Part shown: positions 16,524-25,474 of the stretch, in pieces
Position numbering within the stretch: the stretch's first letter is position 1
Layout: each line of letters begins with the position of its first letter
Source of the DNA: Roseimicrobium gellanilyticum
Lineage (GTDB): Bacteria; Verrucomicrobiota; Verrucomicrobiia; Verrucomicrobiales; Verrucomicrobiaceae
NCBI RefSeq assembly: GCF_003315205.1
Contig: NZ_QNRR01000001.1
Location: 1,219,228 to 1,283,227, forward strand
Length of the DNA stretch: 64,000 nt
Direction: 5' to 3'
Notes under the pieces: model-generated
Database searches by the model: none
Told to the model about the DNA's origin: nothing
The model's input: only the letters and a program-made list of their open reading frames with translations
Program-made: the position numbers and the translations under genes

Positions 16524-18287
16524 ATGGAGGATACGACTGCGCACAACGAGCGGGTTTTTCATGGCACGCCCGTCTCTGGCGGGGTGGCCAGAGGGGTGGT
16601 GCGTGTCATCGGCGGGAGGTTCGAGGAGCCGCGGTTCCGGGTCATTGCCAAGGACAAGGTCGACGAGGAGCTGGCCGCCTTTGACGCCGCCCTGCAGACC
16701 ACCCGGCGGGAGCTGGAGGGCTTGATTCGCCGGCTCGACTCCGAGGCCGACAAGCAATCGCGCGAGATCATCGAAATGCACCTCATGGTGCTGGATGACG
16801 GCCTCATCAATGACCAGGCGAAAAAGCTCATCCGCGAGGAACGCATGTGCGCCGAGTTCGCCTACTACCGGGTGGCGAAGGACTGCATGGACTCCTTTGC
16901 CCGCATCCCGGATGCCTACCTGCGCGAGCGCGCTCTGGACATCAAGGACGTGGCCCAGCGGGTGCTGCAGCACTTGACCGGAGACTGCCGGGACGATGGC
17001 GCTGGCGACGAACCGGCCATCTGCATTGCCCATGATCTCACTCCGAGCGAGACCGCCCAGCTCGACCGGCAGAAGGTGCTGGGCTTCGCCGTGGAACTCG
17101 GCAGCCGCACTTCGCACACGGCCATCGTGGCCCGTTCACTGAACCTCCCCGCGGTGGTGCGCCTGCACGACCTGCTGGAAGAACTGCACAATGGCGACAA
17201 GGTGCTGCTGGATGGGGACGATGGTCTGCTCATCCTGAATCCCAGCGAGGCCACGCTAGCCCTGTATCGAGCCCGCGAGCTGGAAGCTGAGAAAAAGGAG
17301 GCCAAGCTCCTGGCAGGCAGCGCTGCACCTGCCATCACGAAGGATGGCCGACGCATTACCGTGGGCGCCAATGCAGAGTTCGTGGAAGAGCTGCCGCACA
17401 TCCGTGAATGCGGCGCGGAGGGTGTGGGATTGTTCCGCACGGAGTTCCTGTATCTGGAGGATCCCGAGGCTCCGGAAGATCGCCTCACCGATGCTTACAT
17501 CCAGGTGGTGAAGGCGGCCTCGCCCAACCTCGTGGTCTTCCGCACGTTGGACATTGGCGGGGACAAGCTCGATCCCGCGTACAAGGGCGAGGACGAGCAG
17601 AATCCCTTCCTCGGCTGGCGCGGTATCCGCGTGAGTCTGGCGCGTCCCAAGATGTTCCGCGAGCAGTTGCGCGCCATGCTGCGTGCCAGTCTGCACGGGC
17701 CGGTGGGCATCATGTACCCCATGGTCTGCAGCGTGCGCGAGGTGGTGGAGGCCAATGCGCATCTCGCGGAATGCCGCCGGGAGCTGGAGGAAGAGGGCCT
17801 CGTCTTCACGCATCCCGTGCAGCGCGGCGCCATGATTGAGATTCCCAGTGCCGCCACCATCGCGGACCTGCTCGCGCCGCATGTCGATTTCTTCAGCATC
17901 GGCACGAATGACCTCGTGCAGTACACGCTCGCCGTGGACCGTGTAAATGAGCGAGTGGGCGATCTGTACCAGCCTACACACCCGGCCGTGCTCCGCCTCA
18001 TCCGAAATGTGGTGGAGGCCGCGCACCAGAAGGGCGTGTGGGTGGGCATCTGCGGTGAAATGGCCGGAGACGTCGCCGCGACGCCGCTGCTGGTGGGTCT
18101 GGGCCTGGATGAACTCAGCGCTTCCAGCGGTCAGGTGGCCCGGGTGAAGCATGCCATCCGTCAGCTGGATGCCGGAGAGTGTGCGCGGCTCGTGCAGGAG
18201 AGCCTGCTGGAGAGTGAGGCAGAGACCATTCACGAGCGCGCGCTGGAATTCGCGCTGCACCACTATCCGGAGATTTTGGAGGAGTAG
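16524..18287 (+). CDS. ptsI: Phosphoenolpyruvate-protein phosphotransferase (PTS enzyme I)
   Basis: A 587-residue enzyme I. The order is as expected: N-terminal HPr-binding/phosphohistidine domain with active-site His198 in GSRTSHTAI, then the C-terminal PEP-binding barrel with GVGLFRTEFLYL, GWRGIRVSL, YPMVCSVREV, the catalytic-type FFSIGTNDLVQYTLA, and CGEMAGD near the end. It transfers phosphate from PEP to HPr. The ATG at 16524 places the first conserved segment (FHGTPVSGGVARG) at the normal position; an upstream ATG at 16461 would add 21 unrelated residues. Confidence 0.95.
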   Translation: MEDTTAHNERVFHGTPVSGGVARGVVRVIGGRFEEPRFRVIAKDKVDEELAAFDAALQTTRRELEGLIRRLDSEADKQSREIIEMHLMVLDDGLINDQAKKLIREERMCAEFAYYRVAKDCMDSFARIPDAYLRERALDIKDVAQRVLQHLTGDCRDDGAGDEPAICIAHDLTPSETAQLDRQKVLGFAVELGSRTSHTAIVARSLNLPAVVRLHDLLEELHNGDKVLLDGDDGLLILNPSEATLALYRARELEAEKKEAKLLAGSAAPAITKDGRRITVGANAEFVEELPHIRECGAEGVGLFRTEFLYLEDPEAPEDRLTDAYIQVVKAASPNLVVFRTLDIGGDKLDPAYKGEDEQNPFLGWRGIRVSLARPKMFREQLRAMLRASLHGPVGIMYPMVCSVREVVEANAHLAECRRELEEEGLVFTHPVQRGAMIEIPSAATIADLLAPHVDFFSIGTNDLVQYTLAVDRVNERVGDLYQPTHPAVLRLIRNVVEAAHQKGVWVGICGEMAGDVAATPLLVGLGLDELSASSGQVARVKHAIRQLDAGECARLVQESLLESEAETIHERALEFALHHYPEILEE

Positions 18288-18294
18288 GGCCCAG

Positions 18295-19230
18295 TCAGGC
18301 GGACATCGACACCACGACCTTGCCGCGACCAGTTCGGGATTTCACCTTGCCAGCATAGGCATCGGGAGCGTCTTCAAACGGGACTACGGCATCGACAAAC
18401 ACCCTCAACGTACCTGCATCCAATTGCTGTGCGATCCTGGCGAGCTGATTGTGGCTGGGCTCGACGATGAAGAAGGCGTCTTTCACGCGTTGCTCCGTGG
18501 TTTCCTCGCTGGATGCGGCGATGGTTGCCAGGCGTCCACCGGGTTTCAGCAGCGACCATGAACGATCCAGCGTCTCACCACCCACACCATCGAAAATCAC
18601 ATCCACAGGACCATCAATGACCTTGGTGAAGTCCTCCTCTTTGTAATCGATGACCAGGGTCGCACCGAGATCCTTGAGGAATGCCTCATTTCTTTTGGAC
18701 GCGGTGGTGATGACCTCCGCGCCGATGGACTTCGCGAGCTGGATGGCAAACACACCCACGGCTCCAGAACCACCGTGAATGAGCACGCGCTCCCCCGTCT
18801 TGAGCTGTGTCCTGTCATGCAGGCCCTGCCATGCGGTGAGAGCCCCAATCGGCACCGCAGCGGCCTCTTCGTGGCTGAGGCGTCTTGGCTTGGTCGCAAT
18901 GTAGGCCGGGAGCGTCAGACATGCTTCCGCCGTCGCACCCTGCTCGAACCAGTCATTCAAGCCATAGACCTCCTCTCCGACGGAGAAGGCATCCACCCCT
19001 TCGCCAAGGGCAGCGACTACTCCGGAGAACTCATGGCCGGGAATGGCGCCCTCGCGAGGTGAGCCATCCTTTTGGTGGTAGGTCGGGTACCAGAGTAGCT
19101 CCGTGGGAGTGACACCGGCTGCGCGAATGTGGATGAGCATCTCTCCCGGGCCAAGCATGGGCTCGGGCACGCTCAGGTCCGGTTTGAGTACGGGTGTTTC
19201 GCCGGACAGTTCGACCTTGATTGCCTTCAT
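18295..19230 (-). CDS. NADP-dependent quinone-oxidoreductase-like MDR protein
   Basis: A 311-residue medium-chain reductase of the zeta-crystallin/quinone reductase branch. The N-terminal GroES-like domain includes PGHEFSGVVAALGEGVDAF, and the cofactor fold has the NADPH loop in LIHGGSGAVGVFAIQLAK. There are no structural zinc cysteines. The usual reaction is NADPH-dependent one-electron quinone reduction or reduction of alpha,beta-unsaturated carbonyls. It converges on ptsI with only 7 nt between the stops and is otherwise monocistronic. Confidence 0.88.
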   Translation of the reverse strand: MKAIKVELSGETPVLKPDLSVPEPMLGPGEMLIHIRAAGVTPTELLWYPTYHQKDGSPREGAIPGHEFSGVVAALGEGVDAFSVGEEVYGLNDWFEQGATAEACLTLPAYIATKPRRLSHEEAAAVPIGALTAWQGLHDRTQLKTGERVLIHGGSGAVGVFAIQLAKSIGAEVITTASKRNEAFLKDLGATLVIDYKEEDFTKVIDGPVDVIFDGVGGETLDRSWSLLKPGGRLATIAASSEETTEQRVKDAFFIVEPSHNQLARIAQQLDAGTLRVFVDAVVPFEDAPDAYAGKVKSRTGRGKVVVSMSA

Positions 19231-19261
19231 GAGGGGAAGATGAACGACCTCTCCCGGTTCG

Positions 19262-19291
19262 GAAAACGAAAATGCGGGCCGGAGCCCGCAT
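19262..19291 (-). terminator. Rho-independent terminator downstream of the P-loop ATPase gene
   Basis: On the minus strand, stem ATGCGGGC, loop TCCG, stem GCCCGCAT, followed by TTTCGTTTTC. It lies about 80 nt past the stop codon of the ATPase gene. Confidence 0.75.
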
Positions 19292-19373
19292 TCCCGTGTC
19301 TCGATTGATGATCACTACTGTCTTCTTTTTTGCCTATTCCATTGCCAACCAAACCAAACTCTTTCTTGTGGCG

Positions 19374-20156
19374 TTACGCAGCCGCGAGCGCTTCCATGAG
19401 GGCGCCCTTGGGCTTGCGGCCGCGCCGCTTCTTTGTCTTCTCTTCCACGGTGATCACATGCACTTCCGGACGGAAGGCATCGCCGAAGGCATACTTCTTA
19501 ACCACATCAAGCTGGGCGTCGATTTTGCGCAACCACTTGGCGAGTTCTGCGTGCAGCGTGGCATCCGAGGCATCGGTGTGAATCACCTCATGCAGGTCCG
19601 CGTGGCGCACCTTGAGCTGGAACTCAAGTGCGTCTGCTGCGGGAGGCATCATCATGTCCACCGCCTCGAACATGTCCATCACCCGGGCCGCATGGCTGCG
19701 CTCCCAGAGACGGCTTTCGCGATCGTACGAACTGCCCGTGGGCGTGTGGACGATCAGGTACTGCGCCGCGTCGGCGTACACCTCGGAGGCAACCATGACC
19801 CCATCGAAGCTTTCCTCTTCACCGGTCACCGGGACGGCAACCGTGAGGTCATACCCCACCTCAGCGAGCACGGCATCGAGCTGGCACTTTTCAAAGAAGC
19901 GCTGGAACGCTTCCGTCATGCCGGTTTCAATTTCCATGATGACCAGATCACTCTGGTCGAGCTGCGTGAGGAACTCAGGCACACCGAGATCGTTTCCGTC
20001 CAATTGGGGACGGGTGGAGTCGGTCACGACGGATTCCGCGACGACCACGCTGTGGTGGGGGACGCGGTGGAGGCTGAGGTACTGTTCAAAGCACTGCGCC
20101 AGTGTGGTCTTGCCTGCGCCAGCATAGTCGTTCTGGATGAGGATGAGCCGTTTCAT
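19374..20156 (-). CDS. P-loop ATPase of unknown role with basic C-terminal tail
   Basis: A 260-residue cytosolic protein. The N-terminus has a ParA/MinD-like P-loop with deviant spacing, NDYAGAGKTTLAQ (residues 9-21, Lys16), then a strand ending in DLVIMEIETG that could supply the Walker B acidic residue. The final 25 residues are strongly basic (EKTKKRRGRKPKGA) and resemble an AT-hook or nucleic-acid-binding tail. I do not recognise a named family; it may be related to ATPases of partition or conjugal-transfer systems, but no partner gene is beside it. It has an unusually AT-rich upstream region with a perfect 16-bp palindrome. Confidence 0.7.
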   Translation of the reverse strand: MKRLILIQNDYAGAGKTTLAQCFEQYLSLHRVPHHSVVVAESVVTDSTRPQLDGNDLGVPEFLTQLDQSDLVIMEIETGMTEAFQRFFEKCQLDAVLAEVGYDLTVAVPVTGEEESFDGVMVASEVYADAAQYLIVHTPTGSSYDRESRLWERSHAARVMDMFEAVDMMMPPAADALEFQLKVRHADLHEVIHTDASDATLHAELAKWLRKIDAQLDVVKKYAFGDAFRPEVHVITVEEKTKKRRGRKPKGALMEALAAA

Positions 20157-20683
20157 AGCGGTGACTGATTTGAAATTTCAGAGACATACTATAATTTTTA
20201 TAACTATCTCGCAAGAATAATTTACGGAAACCTAAAATATTTTAGGTCTTAAGTTTACCGTTGAAGTGATTTTGAATGCTGTAAAACGCTCGTTATCAAT
20301 TGCTTGTCGTAGGGAATTGCTGGCCCTATTTCTTTGAAATTTCGATCAGATTTTTTTGAATTGGGTGAAACGGAGATAGTTTGCGGAGAGCTCGGGACTC
20401 AAAAAATAGGTCGGAGGGGTGAGGAACCATGAATTTCCGCTCGACACCTGAGCAACCATCCGTCATTGAAACAGGGGGCGATGCAACCCAGAGCAGTAGG
20501 CTCAGGCATGGAGCAATCCGGTACGCAAGGGCAGTTGGCGTTGGCTAATTTGTGACCTTGGATGGCTTGGGAATGGGTGTTTTTTGTCCAAAGACGTGTT
20601 TTCGAGGCTATTTAGCCTGAGCTTGCACATCCCAGGTGCACCCTTTCTGTTGAACAAAGGTTTGAGCTGGAATTGCCTATCAG
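20157..20683. promoter_or_regulatory. AT-rich intergenic region with perfect palindrome CCTAAAATATTTTAGG (20231-20246)
   Basis: This 527-nt gap separates the divergent ATPase and AraC-type genes. The first 200 nt are clearly richer in A and T than the surrounding genes and include the 16-bp perfect palindrome 75 nt upstream of the ATPase start, in a position suited to an operator. I find no gene in the gap. Confidence 0.55.
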
Positions 20684-21088
20684 GTGGTGACGGCGGACGT
20701 TCAAGACTCAAGAAACCAGGACATCGCGGGGCGCACCTCGGCGATGCTGTTGCGTGATTTGCAGCATCCTCCGAGTTTGGAGACCATGGCCAAAGATGTG
20801 GGTCTCACCACGTTCCAGTTGAGCCGGTTATTCGGCAGGGTCGTAGGAAAATCGATGCCAGCTCTTCTCAGGGAACGGCGCATGCATCGCGCCGCAGAGC
20901 TGCTGCGCTCTACCGGTCACAATATCGGTGATGTCGCTTTTGCGGTGGGGTACTACAGCATCAGTGCCTTTTCCCGTGCCTTCTCGCGGGAGATGGGAAT
21001 GACGCCCAGTGAGTATCGTAGACGCCCCACGGATGGCCAGGGGACGGATACTTCGCCCGGCCTCCAACCGTTTGCCGCGGGTGGTTGA
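20684..21088 (+). CDS. AraC-type helix-turn-helix protein, DNA-binding domain only
   Basis: A 134-residue protein that consists almost entirely of the double HTH of AraC/XylS regulators: first helix-turn-helix at LETMAKDVGLTTFQLSRLF, second at IGDVAFAVGYYSISAFSRAF, and the closing MTPSEYRRR. The sensory N-terminal domain is absent; two in-frame stop codons lie within 35 nt upstream, so it is not merely a mis-called start. The start is GTG at 20684 or 20687. It may be a stand-alone regulator or the remnant of a larger one. Confidence 0.85.
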   Translation: MVTADVQDSRNQDIAGRTSAMLLRDLQHPPSLETMAKDVGLTTFQLSRLFGRVVGKSMPALLRERRMHRAAELLRSTGHNIGDVAFAVGYYSISAFSRAFSREMGMTPSEYRRRPTDGQGTDTSPGLQPFAAGG

Positions 21089-21116
21089 GACGCCCTGCGC
21101 GCGGATGCGCAAGTCA

Positions 21117-22058
21117 TCACGTGCCGGCAGCGGCGGCCAGCTTGGAGCTTAGTTCACCCACCACGTGCTCGCGGAGATACTCCTGCAGAGCGTCTTCCCA
21201 AGAGCGAGGTTCTGTGCCGGAGAGTTGACGGAATTTGGTGGTGTCAAAGGCGGTGTATTCTGGGCGCTGTGCCTTGAAGGTGGGGAAATCTTTTCTCGAT
21301 ACACCGTGGACCGTGTGGGTTTTCAGCGGGAGTCCCAGCTCGGAGGCAATGTCCAGGCACTTCTGCCCGTATTCACGCCATGAGGTGGCGCCGGCATTGC
21401 TCAAGTGAAGCAGGCCGTGATATCTCTGGTCGTCCACCATGGGCTCGATCCACTGGGCGAGGTCGATGCTGTAGGTGGGGGAGGACACCTTGTCTGCGAT
21501 GGCTTCCACGCGGTCATGCTCCAGCGCACGTTCGAGGATCATGTCCACGAAGCTCTTCCTGTCCGGACCAAAGAGCCAGGACACGCGAAGGACGAGGAAC
21601 CCGGGTGAGACATCCAGCACCGCGTGCTCCCCCTCGAGCTTGTGCAGGCCGTATTTGCAAATGGGCTCCGCGAGATCCGTTTCCTTGCGCAGGGCAGGAC
21701 TGTTGCCGTCAAACACGTAGTCTGTGCTCACGTGGATGAGGCGCGCGCCCTTCTCGCGGCACACTTCCGCGAGCACGCGAGGGGTCTCGGTGTTCGTGGC
21801 GTGGGATTCCTCGGGATACTCTTCGCAGCGGTCCACGTTCGTGGTGCCTGCGGTGTAGATCACCGTGGTGAAGTCCTGGCGTCGCACAGCTTCGCGTACG
21901 AGGGCCGGCTTCGAGATGTCCAGATCGGCGCGCTTCCAGCCCAACACGCTACGTGTGTGGCCAAATTGCCGCGCGAGAGCCGCGCCCATGCGCCCCCCTG
22001 CACCGATGATAAGAACCCTGCCGCCGTCTGCCATTTTGGGAATGGCCAAAGTGGACAC
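21117..22058 (-). CDS. dTDP-4-dehydrorhamnose reductase-like (RmlD family) sugar-nucleotide reductase
   Basis: A 313-residue short-chain dehydrogenase of the extended RmlD type. The Rossmann motif is VLIIGAGGRMGAALARQFG, the active site is HVSTDYVFDG, then the catalytic YxxxK in CKYGLHKLEGE, followed by VLRVSWLFGP. RmlD makes dTDP-L-rhamnose for cell-surface polysaccharides, but the other rml genes are not in the window, so the exact nucleotide sugar is inferred. The ATG at 22058 precedes a short N-terminal extension (MSTLAIPKMADGG); a start at the later ATG (22034) is possible. Confidence 0.82.
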   Translation of the reverse strand: MSTLAIPKMADGGRVLIIGAGGRMGAALARQFGHTRSVLGWKRADLDISKPALVREAVRRQDFTTVIYTAGTTNVDRCEEYPEESHATNTETPRVLAEVCREKGARLIHVSTDYVFDGNSPALRKETDLAEPICKYGLHKLEGEHAVLDVSPGFLVLRVSWLFGPDRKSFVDMILERALEHDRVEAIADKVSSPTYSIDLAQWIEPMVDDQRYHGLLHLSNAGATSWREYGQKCLDIASELGLPLKTHTVHGVSRKDFPTFKAQRPEYTAFDTTKFRQLSGTEPRSWEDALQEYLREHVVGELSSKLAAAAGT

Positions 22059-22308
22059 AGGAGCCCTGTGAGCAAGCGGAAAAGAACTTCTAAGAGAAAT
22101 GCCAAGGCCGTTTCTCAGTGTGATTCATCCGGATGATTCGAGTTTCACCTCGTGCGAGAGAACAAGCTGCAATTCCGGATCCATCGGGCTACTGGTGAAG
22201 GTGTTACCTCGATGGCGAACAAAGGGGGCGGCTTTGTGATTTTAAAGAAAAACTTGTGCTAATCGGCAGGTTAGAATGCCTGGCAGCAGGGTGTGGCGGG
22301 TATGCGGC

Positions 22309-22989
22309 TCAGCCCTTGGTGGCCGAGATCACTTCCGGGGGGGAGGACGGAATGCCACCCACCGGTCCGGGAGCAGCCGGGAACGGTTGTGGCTGCGGCT
22401 GGGGCTGCGGCTGTCCTTGGGCCGGCTGGCCGAAGCCTGGCTGGGCAGGCTGTCCAGCGGTGGGTTGCCCGGGAGGTGAGGGAATGGTCGAGGCGGGTGC
22501 GCCTGGCGCTACAGGAACGGTGGTGCTGGGAGTCTGGGGGGCAGCAGCCCCGGGTGGCATGGCGGCGAGGCCACCCTGGTCGTTCATAGCCTTCTGCTGG
22601 GCCTTGAGAATCTCGGTCTGCACCAGCGGCATGATTTCCGCTGTGTAGGCGCCCATCTTCTTCATGGCGGACTTGCCCACGTCTGAGCTGTAGAAATCGG
22701 CCAGTGCAGCCAGTTCCGTGGCGGTGAAGTGGCGCACCATGGCGTCCTTCATCGACTTCACGAAGGACTCGTAGTTGAAGTGCTTGGTGAGCAGTTCTTT
22801 GAACTTGGCCTTCTCCGCATCCGGCACGGCGGCGGCCATCTGCGTGGTCATTTCATCGAGCATTTCCTTGGGGGCGGCTGCTTCGAAGTAACGGTCGGCT
22901 TCCTTGGCACGGTTTTCGGGCGTGTCATCGAGAGCGAAAGCGGGAAGCGCGAGCGCGCAGCAGCAGAGGAGAAGAAGTTTCGTCTTCAT
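22309..22989 (-). CDS. DUF2059 domain protein with proline-rich tail, secreted
   Basis: A 226-residue protein with a signal peptide (MKTKLLLLCCCALALPAFA). Residues of about 25-135 match the DUF2059 pattern, including FTATELAALADFYSSDVGKSAMKKMG, a helical periplasmic domain of unknown function that is widespread in Gram-negatives. The last 80 residues are low-complexity Pro/Gly/Gln (GQPAQPGFGQPAQGQPQPQP). The start at 22989 was chosen because it opens the signal peptide; the frame extends farther upstream without similarity. The tail length probably varies between strains. Confidence 0.82.
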   Translation of the reverse strand: MKTKLLLLCCCALALPAFALDDTPENRAKEADRYFEAAAPKEMLDEMTTQMAAAVPDAEKAKFKELLTKHFNYESFVKSMKDAMVRHFTATELAALADFYSSDVGKSAMKKMGAYTAEIMPLVQTEILKAQQKAMNDQGGLAAMPPGAAAPQTPSTTVPVAPGAPASTIPSPPGQPTAGQPAQPGFGQPAQGQPQPQPQPQPFPAAPGPVGGIPSSPPEVISATKG

Positions 22990-23210
22990 GGGTAAGCGTG
23001 GGGCTTTCCGGTGATTGTAGGGAATTTGCCTTTCGTGACGGGAGTCGTGCAAGATGAAATCGAATTCGCCTGGGGAGGTGGATGGCGAGGACAGATGGGT
23101 TGTTCACGTGCAGTGAGTTCAACACAGAGACGCAGAGACGCAGAGGAACTTCGGAGACTGAGGGGGAGCAGGAGTGACTGAGGGCAAAGCTTGGGGAGTT
23201 CGTGAAGCAA

Positions 23211-23243
23211 AACAAAAAAGCCACGCGGTCTCCCGAGTGGCTT
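23211..23243 (-). terminator. Rho-independent terminator downstream of the GAPDH gene
   Basis: On the minus strand, AAGCCAC and GTGGCTT form a stem around a 12-nt loop, followed by TTTTTTGTT. It lies about 35 nt after the GAPDH stop codon. Confidence 0.8.
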
Positions 23244-23277
23244 CTTTGTTGAATGCTTTAGCGCGAGTGTCGCGGTC

Positions 23278-24324
<1,047 letters not shown>

Positions 24325-24450
24325 CTAGGAGTGTGTAGTGGTGTTTTGAAAGAGTACGCGTGTCAGGCGCGGGGGAGAGGGACTTATCCTGAAATGCCGG
24401 GGGAGTCAAATGCAGCGTGTTTCATGCCAGCAGGTGGCGGGGCTGCCCGG

Positions 24451-25290
24451 TCAGCCATTCTGGATGGCTTCTATCATACGCATGGCTTCGGCATTCGGCT
24501 TCACGTCGTGCACGCGGATGACCTCGGCCCCGGCATCTCGCAGCCAGGACGTGAGCGCTACGGTGGGCCAGTACCGGCTGGCGGGGTCTGTATTCTGTAA
24601 CAGCCGTGCAATCATGGACTTGCGGGACACTCCGACTGCGAGAACACCGTCATTCACGCGCAGCCGGGAGAAGGAGCGCAGGAGGGCAAGATTGTGCTCG
24701 TGGGTTTTCCCGAAGCCGAAGCCGGGGTCCAATGCCACGCTCGCGGGAGGGATGCCGGCGGCAGCCAGTTTTTCGAGCCTTCTAACGAAGAAGTCACGCA
24801 CATCCCGCACCACGTCCTCATACTCGGGATGCGTCTGCATGGTGCGAGGAGTGCCCTGCATGTGCATGACGATGAGCCCTGCGCCAGTCTCCGCGGCGGC
24901 CTGGATCATGGCGGGGTCGGAGAAGCCGGTCACGTCATTGATGATGTCTGCACCGGCAGTGATCGCCGCAAGGGCGACATCGGCCTTCATGGTGTCCACG
25001 GATATGAGGGCCGACGTTTTCGCGCGAAGGCTCTGAATGGCGGGAACCACACGCCGGATTTCCTCGGAGGCGTCTACGGGGTCTGCACCAGGACGGGTGG
25101 ATTCCCCACCCACATCGAGGATGTTTGCGCCTTGGGCCACCATTTCCAAGCCGTGTGCCACCGCGCTTTCGAGATCGAAATATTTCCCCCCGTCGGAGAA
25201 GGAGTCCGGCGTCACATTCAGCACGCCCATGATCAAACCTCGCTTGCTGAGATCGTGATCTTTTCCTCGGATACGCCAGATGCGGGACAT
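24451..25290 (-). CDS. folP: Dihydropteroate synthase
   Basis: A 279-residue enzyme that condenses p-aminobenzoate with dihydropterin pyrophosphate in folate synthesis and is the target of sulfonamides. Signatures are MGVLNVTPDSFSDGG near residues 21-35, DVGGESTRPGA, NDVTGF, the ALDPGFGFGK region and GVSRKSM near the C-terminus. The ATG at 25290 gives a normal length; an ATG at 25377 would add 29 residues and overlap a dispersed repeat, so it was not used. Divergent from the pseudo-peptidase-like gene. Confidence 0.94.
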   Translation of the reverse strand: MSRIWRIRGKDHDLSKRGLIMGVLNVTPDSFSDGGKYFDLESAVAHGLEMVAQGANILDVGGESTRPGADPVDASEEIRRVVPAIQSLRAKTSALISVDTMKADVALAAITAGADIINDVTGFSDPAMIQAAAETGAGLIVMHMQGTPRTMQTHPEYEDVVRDVRDFFVRRLEKLAAAGIPPASVALDPGFGFGKTHEHNLALLRSFSRLRVNDGVLAVGVSRKSMIARLLQNTDPASRYWPTVALTSWLRDAGAEVIRVHDVKPNAEAMRMIEAIQNG

Positions 25291-25343
25291 GGGCTTCCGT
25301 AGCAGTCTCCGCGGTTCATTCAAGCGGGCCTGATGCGCATCAC

Positions 25344-25376
25344 GCCGGCCAGAGGCCAGCGCTCCCAGGGCCGTCA
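25344..25376. repeat. Dispersed repeat GCCGGCC-AGAGGCCAGCGCTCC type, single copy
   Basis: The block GCCAGAGGCCAGCGCTCCCA followed by GGGCCG recurs at 48853-48891 (inverted) and 49021-49057. Here it sits in the divergent region upstream of folP. Confidence 0.7.
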
Positions 25377-25474
25377 TGGCTCGCGGTCGCCCGTGGGGAT
25401 GGTATTCGGCTTCAGGAATGACGAACTGACATTCGCCATTCGACATCGCGAAGGCGTTGCCTACCATTACCTCC

